Positions 5,834 to 11,625 of a DNA stretch of 11,625 nt are shown piece after piece (position 1 is the stretch's first letter; each line of letters starts with the position of its first letter). The notes beneath the pieces were generated by a model, which was given only the letters and a program-made list of their open reading frames with translations, was not told the DNA's origin and ran no database searches. The DNA is from CAVQCX01 sp050050175. Its GTDB lineage: Bacteria; Pseudomonadota; Gammaproteobacteria; Chromatiales; Chromatiaceae. The stretch is from assembly GCA_050050175.1 (NCBI GenBank), contig JASFUT010000079.1, positions 1 through 11,625 of the forward strand, written 5' to 3'. A program made the position numbers and the translations under genes.

Positions 5834-6372
5834 GCGCGGCGCTCCTACCCATGGCCCGGCAGAGCCCATCGCCGAACCAGGACGAGCGCCCGCCCGAGTG
5901 CCCCGTGGACCTGCTGGTCATCCATGCAATCAGCCTGCCCCCGGGCGAGTACGGGGGGCACTGGATCGACGCCCTGTTCCAGAACCGGCTCGACCCGGAC
6001 GGACACCCCTACTTCCGCGAGATCGCCGGGCTGCGGGTGTCGGCCCACCTGCTGATCCGCCGCGACGGCGAGCTGGTGCAGTACGTGCCGCTGGATCGGC
6101 GCGCCTGGCACGCCGGGCCGTCGAGCTTCGAGGGCCGTGAGGCATGCAACGACTTCTCCATCGGAATCGAGCTGGAGGGCACCGACGAGGGCACCTTCAC
6201 CGATGCGCAGTATAGGACGCTGGTCGCGGCGACCCGCGAGATCATGGCGCGCTTTCCGCGGGTGACGCCCGAGCGCATCGCGGGCCACAGCGACATTGCT
6301 CCCGGGCGCAAGCGCGATCCGGGGCCGGGTTTCGACTGGGCGCGCTATCGGCGGCTGCTCGCCGAGGCTTGA
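5830..6372 (+). CDS. ampD: 1,6-anhydro-N-acetylmuramyl-L-alanine amidase AmpD
   Basis: This cytosolic zinc amidase of the amidase_2 family removes the stem peptide from anhydro-muropeptides during cell-wall recycling. In species with AmpR/AmpC it thereby keeps beta-lactamase expression low. The 180 residues match the family closely: SPNQDERP (14-21), DLLVIHAISLPPGEYGG (27-43), LFQNRLDPDGHPYF (49-62), LRVSAHLLIRRDGELVQYVPLDRRAWHAG (68-96), CNDFSIGIELEGTDE (106-120) and IAGHSDIAPGRKRDPGPGFDW (150-170). The expected zinc ligands are H32, H153 and D163, and the catalytic-site residues E114 and K161 are present. It has no signal peptide, as expected for the cytoplasmic enzyme. Translation probably starts at TTG 5830 behind GGAGG. 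No ampC or ampR is in the window, so a role in recycling is certain but a role in resistance is not. Confidence 0.97.
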   Translation: MSAALLPMARQSPSPNQDERPPECPVDLLVIHAISLPPGEYGGHWIDALFQNRLDPDGHPYFREIAGLRVSAHLLIRRDGELVQYVPLDRRAWHAGPSSFEGREACNDFSIGIELEGTDEGTFTDAQYRTLVAATREIMARFPRVTPERIAGHSDIAPGRKRDPGPGFDWARYRRLLAEA

Positions 6373-6405
6373 ATCTCCACACCCCTTGCCGGACACTTCC
6401 CGCCC

Positions 6406-7272
6406 ATGACTTTCGTCGTGGCACTGCTGGCGCTGTTTCTGGAGCGCGTCCTGATCGAGCAGGACGATTGGCGCCGGGCGCCCTGGTTTCCCCGTTACCT
6501 GAGGCGACTGCGCGGTCTGCCCTACGGCGGGCGCCTCACCGAGGGGGCGCTGGGCGTGGTGGTGGTGCTGCTCCCCCCGCTCGCGGTGGTCGCGCTGATC
6601 CAGGCCTGGCTCGGCGACAGCCTCGCGGGGATTCCCGATCTGGTGTTCGGCACGGCCGTGCTGCTCTATTGCCTGGGCCCGCAGAATCTGGATGCCGAGA
6701 TCCAGGACTTCACGGAGGCCTTCGAGGACCGGGAGCCGTACAGTGACGAGATCGCCCGGGGGATCCTGGGCGACGAGCCGCCCACCCGACGCGCTGCGAT
6801 GCTGGAGGCGGTGACCCGGGCGATTCCCGCGCAGGCGCTGACGCGCATCTTCGCGGTGCTCTTCTGGTTCCTGATACTCGGCCCGCTGGGCGCCCTGCTC
6901 TACCGCCTGGCCCGCCATCTGGAGGAGCACGCGCAGGCCCATGGCGAGCTCGAGAGCGGCTTCCGCACCGCAGCCGTCCGCCTGCCCTTCATCCTGGACT
7001 GGATCCCTGCCAGGCTGACCGCCGCCAGCTATGCGCTGGCCGGATCCTTCGACGACACCCTGGAGGCCTGGCGGGAAGCCGCGTCGGCCCGGGTGCCCCC
7101 CGGCGAGCTCGTGGAGCGAACGGGTGCGGCGGCGCTGGGGATCGGTGACACCGCCGCCGAGGCGGCCGACCCACGGGCACTGATCGACCGTGCGGGCGCC
7201 CTGGTCTGGCGCTCGGTGGTGATCTGGCTGGGCGTCCTCGGCCTGGCCACGGTCGCGCACTGGGCATCCTGA
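6406..7272 (+). CDS. ampE: AmpE-like membrane protein (CobD/CbiB superfamily)
   Basis: This 288-residue inner-membrane protein begins 33 bases after ampD, as in other ampDE pairs. AmpE is a poorly understood accessory of the ampD locus, sometimes called a regulatory signalling modulator, and is distantly related to the cobinamide-synthesis protein CbiB/CobD. Visible features are the N-terminal membrane segment with LFLERVLIEQDDWR (10-23), hydrophobic spans around 50-67 and 78-87, the family patch VLLYCLGPQNLDAEIQDF (84-101), AVLFWFLILGPLGALLYRLARHLEEH (150-175), FILDWIPARLTAASYALAGSF (195-215) and a last span at 270-286. No clear Shine-Dalgarno sequence precedes the ATG. The identification rests on pattern and on the ampD neighbour; the real AmpE function is unsettled, and the adjacent cobalamin-type genes keep a cobamide-related role open. 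Confidence 0.88.
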   Translation: MTFVVALLALFLERVLIEQDDWRRAPWFPRYLRRLRGLPYGGRLTEGALGVVVVLLPPLAVVALIQAWLGDSLAGIPDLVFGTAVLLYCLGPQNLDAEIQDFTEAFEDREPYSDEIARGILGDEPPTRRAAMLEAVTRAIPAQALTRIFAVLFWFLILGPLGALLYRLARHLEEHAQAHGELESGFRTAAVRLPFILDWIPARLTAASYALAGSFDDTLEAWREAASARVPPGELVERTGAAALGIGDTAAEAADPRALIDRAGALVWRSVVIWLGVLGLATVAHWAS

Positions 7273-7284
7273 GGCCGCGCTGGC

Positions 7285-7884
7285 GTGGACGATTGCAGGC
7301 TGATCGACCTGATGCGCCACGGCGAGCCCGTCGGCGGTCGGCGCTACCGCGGCCAGATCGACGACCCGCTCAGCGAGCGCGGCTGGACCCAGATGCGCAA
7401 CGCCGTGCACGGACCCGCGCCCTGGGACGCCGTGGTCAGCTCGCCGCTGATGCGATGCCGCGCATTCGCCGAGGAGACGGCCAACCGCCTGGGCATCCCA
7501 TTGCGGCTCGACGAGCGGCTCCGAGAGGTGGGCTTCGGCGCCTGGGAGGGCCGCACCGCGGAGGAGCTGCGCACCCGGGACCCGCAGGTGATCGCCCGCT
7601 TCTACGCGGACCCCGTCGCCAACCGTCCCGAAGGCGCCGAGCCCCTGGAGGCATTCAGGGCCCGGGTGATGGAGGCCTTCCAGGCCCTCCTCGACGGACC
7701 GCCCGCCCGGCACATCCTGGTGGTCACCCACGCCGGGGTGATCCGCACAATCGTAGCCCAGGTGCTGGAGGCCCCGCTGCGCGCGATCTACCGCATCTCG
7801 GTGGAGACCGCGACCCTCACCCGGATCCGGTGCGACGGAGAGCGCCCGCCGACCCTCGCGTTCCAGGGCCGCCGCCGACTTTGA
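7285..7884 (+). CDS. Histidine phosphatase family protein, alpha-ribazole-phosphatase (CobC) type
   Basis: This 199-residue cytosolic phosphatase of the phosphoglycerate-mutase-like superfamily carries the catalytic RHGE (R11-H12-G13-E14). It also has SSPLMRC (52-58) with a phosphate-contacting Arg, LREVGFGAWEGRTAEEL (79-95) with acidic E81, and the second catalytic His in VVTHAG (146-151). YRGQIDDPLSERGW (21-34) and FGAWEGRT resemble CobC, which removes the 5' phosphate of alpha-ribazole phosphate in building the lower ligand of cobalamin. Fructose-2,6-bisphosphatase-like or generic phosphatases share these motifs. The GTG start lies 12 bases after ampE, with TGAGG about 10 bases upstream. 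The 3' end overlaps the next gene by 4 bases (TTGA), and that gene encodes a cobalamin-binding-type protein, which supports the CobC reading. Superfamily certain, substrate moderately likely. Confidence 0.85.
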   Translation: MDDCRLIDLMRHGEPVGGRRYRGQIDDPLSERGWTQMRNAVHGPAPWDAVVSSPLMRCRAFAEETANRLGIPLRLDERLREVGFGAWEGRTAEELRTRDPQVIARFYADPVANRPEGAEPLEAFRARVMEAFQALLDGPPARHILVVTHAGVIRTIVAQVLEAPLRAIYRISVETATLTRIRCDGERPPTLAFQGRRRL

Positions 7885-8756
7885 CCCGGGCGCTCGCCGC
7901 GGCATCGCTCATCCTGGCCGTGGCCTCCGGCGGCGGCGCCGCCCAGCCAGCAGCCGGCCGCCCCGTGGTCCCCCCGAGAATCATCGCCCTGTCGCCGCAC
8001 GCCACAGAGCTCGTATTCGCCGCCGGGGGGGGAGATCGCCTGGTCGGCGCCGTCGCCTATTCCGATCACCCGCCCCAGGCCCGCAATCTGCCCCGCATCG
8101 GCGACGCCACCCGCCTCGACCGCGAGCGCATCCTCGCGCTGGAGCCGGGAATTGCGGTCGCCTGGAGCACGGGCAACCGGGAGACGGACCTGCAGTGGCT
8201 GAGCTCTTTGGGCGTGGAGGTCTACCGCAGCGACCCCCGCCGCGTCGATCAGGTGGCCGACGACCTGGAGGCGATCGGGGAGCGGGTCGGGACGGGGCCG
8301 GCGGCGCGGAAGGCGGCGGAACGCTTCCGTCGGCGCCTGGCGGAGCTGCACCGACGATACGCCGCGCTGAAGCCCCTCCCGGCCTTCTATGCCCTGTGGG
8401 ACCGCCCCCTGATGACCGTCGGGGGAGACACGCTGATCAGCCGCGTGATGGCGCTCTGCGGACTGCGCAACGTCTTCGAGCAGGTCCGCACGGACAACCT
8501 CAGCCTGAGCACGGAGAGTCTGGTCGCCCTGGGACCGCGGGTGGTGGTGGTGCCCGAGGCCGGGAGCGGCGCGGACCCGGCCCCTATCTGGCGCTCGCCG
8601 GCCTGGCCGGGGGCTCGGCCCGCCGAGATCCGCATCGATGCGGATCTGCTGCAGCGCCCCGGACCTCGACTGCTGGACGGCGCCGAGCGGCTGTGCGAGG
8701 CCCGCGCGAGGCTCGGTCAGTCTCGGGAGCCCCCGGTGAGGGACCAGCGTCAGTGA
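7881..8756 (+). CDS. Periplasmic cobalamin-binding-type protein (BtuF-like helical-backbone receptor)
   Basis: This 291-residue secreted substrate-binding protein of the class III (helical-backbone metal/cobalamin receptor) family would deliver corrinoid or another chelate to an ABC importer. It opens with TRALAAASLILAVASGGGAA, a signal peptide with probable cleavage near residues 21-22. The first lobe follows: RIIALSPHATELVFAAGGGDRLVGAVAYSDHPPQARNLPRIGDA (33-76), RERILALEPGIAVAWSTGN (81-99) and LGVEVYRSDPRRVDQVADDLEAIGERVG (110-137). A long backbone helix (about 139-163) leads to the second lobe with TVGGDTLISRVMALCGLRNVFEQV (179-202) and LGPRVVVVPEAG (217-228). The start is TTG 7881 inside the preceding stop; no closer start keeps the signal peptide. 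No BtuC or BtuD permease genes are in the window. Siderophore or haem binding is a less likely alternative. Confidence 0.83.
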   Translation: MTRALAAASLILAVASGGGAAQPAAGRPVVPPRIIALSPHATELVFAAGGGDRLVGAVAYSDHPPQARNLPRIGDATRLDRERILALEPGIAVAWSTGNRETDLQWLSSLGVEVYRSDPRRVDQVADDLEAIGERVGTGPAARKAAERFRRRLAELHRRYAALKPLPAFYALWDRPLMTVGGDTLISRVMALCGLRNVFEQVRTDNLSLSTESLVALGPRVVVVPEAGSGADPAPIWRSPAWPGARPAEIRIDADLLQRPGPRLLDGAERLCEARARLGQSREPPVRDQRQ

Positions 8757-9175
8757 TGGGCGAGGTGACGACGAAAGGTCTCGACCACTGAGGTGAGGTG
8801 CATCCACTGCGCCAGGTCCCGGATCTCCCCGTCTCCGGCCAGTATCATGACCCCTTCGAGTATGTCGCGGCCGTCCCAGCGCGGCCACATCACGTCCTGC
8901 AGGAGCTCGGCCTGCCCGGCATCGACCGTACCGAACTCGACGCCGACCCCGTCGAGGGTGACCCGCGCCACCCGGGCCCGGAAGGTCAGGCGCCTGTCGC
9001 CCACACGCAGGCGTATCTCCACCGGCGCGTCGGCGCGCACGGCAGGCTGCCCGACGGCGAAGAGACCGGAAAAGCTCAGGTCGCGGACCTTGCAGGAGAT
9101 CCTGCTATCCGCGCCGGGGCAGTGCAGCTCGACCGGCACTCGGCATCGCACCCGGGGATTTCGGCGTCGCTCCAT
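8750..9175 (-). CDS. PilZ domain protein (c-di-GMP receptor type)
   Basis: This 141-residue cytosolic protein has both c-di-GMP binding signatures of PilZ domains: RRNPR (4-8, the RRxxR motif) and DLSFSG (32-37, the D/NxSxxG motif). They are followed by beta strands PVEIRLRV, LTFRARVARV and VGVEFG up to about residue 82. The binding site is therefore intact and the protein should respond to c-di-GMP. The C-terminal part (about 88-141: LLQDVMWPRWDGRDILEGVMI through VVETFRRHL) is a helical extension beyond the usual domain, of unknown role. The ATG at 9175 is chosen because AAAGGGAG (9181-9188) lies 5 bases upstream; an adjacent TTG at 9178 would be too close. The 3' end overlaps the converging cobalamin-binding-type gene by 7 bases. 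It is a monocistronic unit with its own promoter; no target is evident. Confidence 0.93.
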   Translation of the reverse strand: MERRRNPRVRCRVPVELHCPGADSRISCKVRDLSFSGLFAVGQPAVRADAPVEIRLRVGDRRLTFRARVARVTLDGVGVEFGTVDAGQAELLQDVMWPRWDGRDILEGVMILAGDGEIRDLAQWMHLTSVVETFRRHLAHH

Positions 9176-9180
9176 CAAGG

Positions 9181-9188
9181 CTCCCTTT
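9181..9188 (-). promoter_or_regulatory. Ribosome binding site of the PilZ gene
   Basis: AAAGGGAG on the minus strand, 5 bases from the ATG at 9175 and only 2 from the in-frame TTG at 9178; it selects the ATG. Confidence 0.6.
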
Positions 9189-9214
9189 CGTTGACATGCC
9201 AGCCGCTTCAGGGC

Positions 9215-9243
9215 GTTAGAGGTCGCGACACCATACCGGTCAA
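9215..9243 (-). promoter_or_regulatory. Sigma-70-type promoter of the PilZ gene
   Basis: Read on the minus strand, -35 TTGACC (9243-9238, 5 of 6) and -10 TCTAAC (9220-9215, 4 of 6) are separated by 17 bases. Transcription would start near 9208, giving a leader of about 33 bases that contains the ribosome binding site. It lets the PilZ gene be expressed apart from ileS-lspA. Confidence 0.55.
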
Positions 9244-9267
9244 CCCCGCCCGAAGCAAGGGAAATGA

Positions 9268-9300
9268 CAGTAAATCAGTATGTTACTGACTTCTGATTTA
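9268..9300. promoter_or_regulatory. A+T-rich nested palindromes with an IHF consensus match
   Basis: Three overlapping inverted repeats lie here: TAAATCAG (9271-9278) with CTGATTTA (9293-9300), TCAGTA (9275-9280) with TACTGA (9284-9289) across TGT, and CAGTAA (9268-9273) with TTACTG (9283-9288). Bases 9273-9285 fit the IHF consensus WATCARNNNNTTR at every specified position. The island is 25-60 bases upstream of the PilZ -35 and just after the lspA 3' end. It could be an operator or DNA-bending site for the PilZ promoter, or a weak 3'-end structure for the ileS-lspA transcript; no strong T tract follows. Confidence 0.45.
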
Positions 9301-9325
9301 GGCTGTCCAACCGACCCCCCGGGGC

Positions 9326-9793
9326 TCAGTCCGCAGTCCGGCGCAGAAACACGGCGTCGATCACCAGCAGGGCGGCGCCCAGGGTGATGGCGGAGTCCGC
9401 CAGGTTGAAGGCCGGCCAGTGCCATTGCTGGTAGTGGAGAAGGAGGAAGTCGATCACGTAGCCGTGCACGACACGGTCGATCAGGTTGCCCAGGGCACCG
9501 CCCAGGATCAGGGCGAATGCCAGCGCCACCAGCCGCTCGTTTTCGCGCAGTCGCGCCATCCACACCACCAGCCCCAGACTGACGAGACCGGCCAGTCCGA
9601 TGAAGAGCCAGCGCTGCCAGCCCCCCTGGTCGCTGAGGAAGCTGAAGGCCGCCCCCTCGTTGTGCATCAGGGTGAGACTGAAGAACGGCAGGACGGGCTC
9701 GGGCTGGTGGAGAAGCAGCTCGGCGGAGACCGCCCACTTGGTGACCTGATCCAGGGCCACCACCACCAGGGAAAGCCAGAGCCATCGCAGCAT
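9326..9793 (-). CDS. lspA: Lipoprotein signal peptidase (signal peptidase II)
   Basis: This inner-membrane aspartyl protease cuts the signal peptide from diacylated prolipoproteins. The 155 residues are of normal family length with four membrane spans (about 3-20, 62-80, 87-103, 132-150). Conserved blocks are LDQVTKW (14-20), LMHNEGAAFSFL (42-53), ALGNLIDRVVHGYVIDFL (100-117) and WPAFNLADSAI (126-136). D115 and D133 are the expected catalytic pair. The ATG at 9793 follows the ileS stop after 2 bases, the usual ileS-lspA arrangement, and the genes are surely cotranscribed. The fkpB and ispH genes that often follow lspA in gammaproteobacteria are absent here; the next gene is the separately promoted PilZ gene. 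Confidence 0.98.
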   Translation of the reverse strand: MLRWLWLSLVVVALDQVTKWAVSAELLLHQPEPVLPFFSLTLMHNEGAAFSFLSDQGGWQRWLFIGLAGLVSLGLVVWMARLRENERLVALAFALILGGALGNLIDRVVHGYVIDFLLLHYQQWHWPAFNLADSAITLGAALLVIDAVFLRRTAD

Positions 9794-9795
9794 GG

Positions 9796-11625
9796 TCAGG
9801 CGAACCGCCGGGTCTCACCGCTGCCGTCCACATTGGACACGCAGCGGCCGCAGAGGCCGGGATGGGCCCCATGGCGCCCCACGTCCTCGCGGTGGTGCCA
9901 GCAGCGCACGCACTTGGCGTGGGGCGAAGCGCCGACCCGCACCGCCAGGCCGTCGAGCCCGGTGTCCACGGCCTCCGCCGGCCGCTCGCCCATGGGATGG
10001 ACCCGGGCCTCGGAGGTGATCAGGGCGAAACGCAGCTCGTCGCCCAGGCGCCCGAGCAGGGCCGCCAGAGCCTCGTCGCAGTAGAGGTCGAGCTCGGCAT
10101 CCAGCGACGCGTTCCCCGCCGCCCGGAAGCGCTCAAGCTCCGGGCCCAGGGCCTCGCGCACCTGCTCGATCCGGTCCCAGAAGGCCCGGTCGAAGGGGTC
10201 GTCCTCGTCCAGGGCGAACAGGCCCTGATACCAGCCGGCGAGGAAGACGCTCTCCTCGCGCTCACCGGGCAGATGCGTCCAGATCTCGTCGGCCGTGAAG
10301 CTCAGCACCGGGGCGAGCCAGCGCACGAGCGCCTCGGCCACGTGGTGCATGGCGGTCTGGCACGAGCGCCGGGGCAGGCTGTCCGCGGCCGTTGTGTACT
10401 GACGGTCCTTGATCACGTCCAGGTAGAAGCCGCCCATGTCCACCGCGCAGAAGTTGTGCACCTTCTGGTAGATCAGGTGGAACTGGTAGCGGCGGTAGGC
10501 GTCGATGACCTCCTCCTGCAGCCGGTGGGCCCGATCCACCGCCCAGCGGTCGAGCTCGATCATGTCCCCGGGCGCCACCCGGTGCTCGGCGGGATCGAAG
10601 CCCACCAGGTTGGCGAGCAGGAACCGGGCGGTGTTGCGGATGCGGCGGTAGGCGTCGGCCGTGCGCTTGAGGATCTCGTCGGAGACGCCCATCTCCGCCC
10701 GGTAGTCGGTGGCCGCCACCCAGAGGCGGATGATGTCGGCCCCGAGCGTCTTCATCACGTCCTGAGGACGGACTACGTTGCCCAGGGACTTGGACATCTT
10801 GCGGCCCTGCGCGTCCACGGTGAAGCCGTGGGTCAGCACCTCTCCGTAGGGCGCCCGGTCATTCATGGCGACGGACGTGAGCAGGGAGGACTGGAACCAG
10901 CCTCGGTGCTGGTCCGAGCCCTCCAGATAGAGGTCGGCTGGAAAGCCGAGCTCCGGGCGGCGCTCCAGCACGCAGCGGTGCGTCACGCCGGAGTCGAACC
11001 AGACATCCAGGGTGTCCCGAACCTTCTCGTAGTGCTCGGCGTCGGCCCCCAGCAGCTCCCCGGGCTCCAGGGCGAACCAGGCCTCGACACCGCCGCGCTC
11101 CACGCGCTCGGCCACCGCCTCGATCAGGCGCGGGGTGTCCGGGTGCGGGTCGCCGGTCTCGCGGTGCACGAACAGCGCGATGGGCACGCCCCAGGTGCGC
11201 TGGCGCGAGATGCACCAGTCCGGGCGGTTCTCCACCATGCCCCGGATGCGCGCCTCGCCCCATTCGGGCAGCCAGGTCACCCGGTCGATCTCGCGCAGCG
11301 CCGCCTCGCGCAGTCCCGCCTGGTCCATGCTGATGAACCACTGGGGCGTGGCCCTGAAGATGATCGGCGTCTTGTGCCGCCAGCAGTGCGGATAGCTGTG
11401 GGTGAAGCGCTCCTCGTGGATCAGCGCACCGCGCGCCTTGAGCGTATCGAGGACCCGTTCGTTGGCGGTGAAGACATGCTCGCCCGCGAACAGCTCCGTG
11501 CCCTGCACGAAGCGCCCGTCCCCGCCCACCGGGTTGTCGACCGGCAGGCCGTAGCGCTGCCCGACGATGTAGTCCTCCAGGCCGTGCCCCGGTGCGGTGT
11601 GCACCGCCCCGGTGCCCGCCTCGAG
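9796..11625 (-). CDS. ileS: Isoleucyl-tRNA synthetase, C-terminal two thirds (5' end off the window)
   Basis: This cytosolic class I synthetase charges tRNA-Ile and edits misactivated valine. The visible 609 residues stay open to the right edge; the family is about 930-950 residues, so some 330 N-terminal residues including the HIGH motif are missing. Seen in order are the end of the editing domain with GTGAVHTAPGHGLEDY, then TPQWFISM, NRPDWCISRQRTWGVPIALF, DVWFDSGVTH, EGSDQHRGWFQSSLL, and HGFTVDAQGRKMSKSLGN with the ATP-binding KMSKS at 10786-10800. The anticodon-binding helical domain follows. Near the C-terminus CVRCW and CGRCV form a four-Cys zinc ribbon, the bacterial IleS type that has the C-terminal zinc site. 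The reading frame is intact. lspA follows after 2 bases. Confidence 0.99.
   Translation of the reverse strand, partial: LEAGTGAVHTAPGHGLEDYIVGQRYGLPVDNPVGGDGRFVQGTELFAGEHVFTANERVLDTLKARGALIHEERFTHSYPHCWRHKTPIIFRATPQWFISMDQAGLREAALREIDRVTWLPEWGEARIRGMVENRPDWCISRQRTWGVPIALFVHRETGDPHPDTPRLIEAVAERVERGGVEAWFALEPGELLGADAEHYEKVRDTLDVWFDSGVTHRCVLERRPELGFPADLYLEGSDQHRGWFQSSLLTSVAMNDRAPYGEVLTHGFTVDAQGRKMSKSLGNVVRPQDVMKTLGADIIRLWVAATDYRAEMGVSDEILKRTADAYRRIRNTARFLLANLVGFDPAEHRVAPGDMIELDRWAVDRAHRLQEEVIDAYRRYQFHLIYQKVHNFCAVDMGGFYLDVIKDRQYTTAADSLPRRSCQTAMHHVAEALVRWLAPVLSFTADEIWTHLPGEREESVFLAGWYQGLFALDEDDPFDRAFWDRIEQVREALGPELERFRAAGNASLDAELDLYCDEALAALLGRLGDELRFALITSEARVHPMGERPAEAVDTGLDGLAVRVGASPHAKCVRCWHHREDVGRHGAHPGLCGRCVSNVDGSGETRRFA

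Noticed and set aside
7293..7880. Apparent N-terminal extension of the cobalamin-binding-type protein
   Set aside because: This stretch is the shifted frame of the histidine phosphatase gene. A TTG at 7881 directly followed by a signal peptide gives the expected protein.
7261..7900. Possible cobalamin riboswitch for the cobalamin-type genes
   Set aside because: There is no intergenic space to hold one and no B12-box sequence was recognised; the genes follow ampE with 12 bases or an overlap.
5845..7905. 686-codon open frame on the minus strand
   Set aside because: Antisense to ampD, ampE and the histidine phosphatase gene, which are clearly real. The translation looks like low-complexity composition shadow.
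9190..9218. Plus-strand promoter with TTGACA at 9190-9195
   Set aside because: The -10 position 17 bases on (GGGCGTTAGA area) fits poorly and no plus-strand gene follows; lspA and ileS are on the other strand.
1..11625. CRISPR arrays, insertion sequences, phage or toxin-antitoxin genes
   Set aside because: No regular spaced repeats, transposase motifs or terminal inverted repeats were found; all long frames are explained by the genes listed.

Overview
The window is about two-thirds G+C and densely coded. It reads as chromosomal DNA of a gammaproteobacterium, plausibly a halophilic or haloalkaliphilic member of the Chromatiales/Ectothiorhodospiraceae type. That placement is inference. It rests on an ileS-lspA pair, an ampD-ampE pair, a DUF1631 gene next to nadC (an order I remember from Pseudomonas aeruginosa), and a DUF1538 membrane-protein pair of the kind reported from halophiles. 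No rRNA, tRNA, insertion sequence, phage gene or CRISPR array was seen.

Layout. (1) Positions 1-3040, minus strand: a DUF1631 protein followed by nadC (NAD biosynthesis), whose C-terminus runs off the left edge. (2) Positions 3041-3404: a divergent control region of about 360 bases with palindromes and a good sigma-70-type promoter pointing right. (3) Positions 3405-5669, plus strand: a four-gene cassette with 2-4 base junctions, made of two paralogous DUF1538 membrane proteins, a PII-like protein and a two-CBS-domain protein. (4) Positions 5669-8756, plus strand: a doubtful 54-codon ORF, then ampD, ampE, a histidine phosphatase of the alpha-ribazole-phosphatase type, and a periplasmic cobalamin-binding-type protein. 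These are spaced closely enough to be read through from the cassette. (5) Positions 8750-9175, minus strand: a PilZ (c-di-GMP receptor) protein with its own promoter; its 3' end overlaps the end of the preceding gene. (6) Positions 9176-9325: an A+T-rich, palindrome-rich island carrying an exact IHF consensus match. (7) Positions 9326-11625, minus strand: lspA and the C-terminal two thirds of ileS, with ileS translated first.

How the genes may work together. The DUF1538 pair looks like a heteromeric membrane transporter; a homologous pair (UmpAB) has, as I recall, been described as a two-component Na+(Li+,K+)/H+ antiporter in Halomonas. The two small cytosolic proteins encoded with it belong to ligand-sensing families: PII-like trimers and CBS pairs, which often bind adenine nucleotides. 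The simplest reading is cation/proton exchange gated by nucleotide or energy status. This cassette is the most interesting object in the window. It sits between nadC/DUF1631 and ampDE, which are neighbours without it in P. aeruginosa, so it looks like an insertion into a conserved block. The remaining genes are housekeeping: NAD synthesis, peptidoglycan recycling (ampD), cobalamin salvage or uptake, lipoprotein maturation (lspA) and isoleucine charging (ileS).
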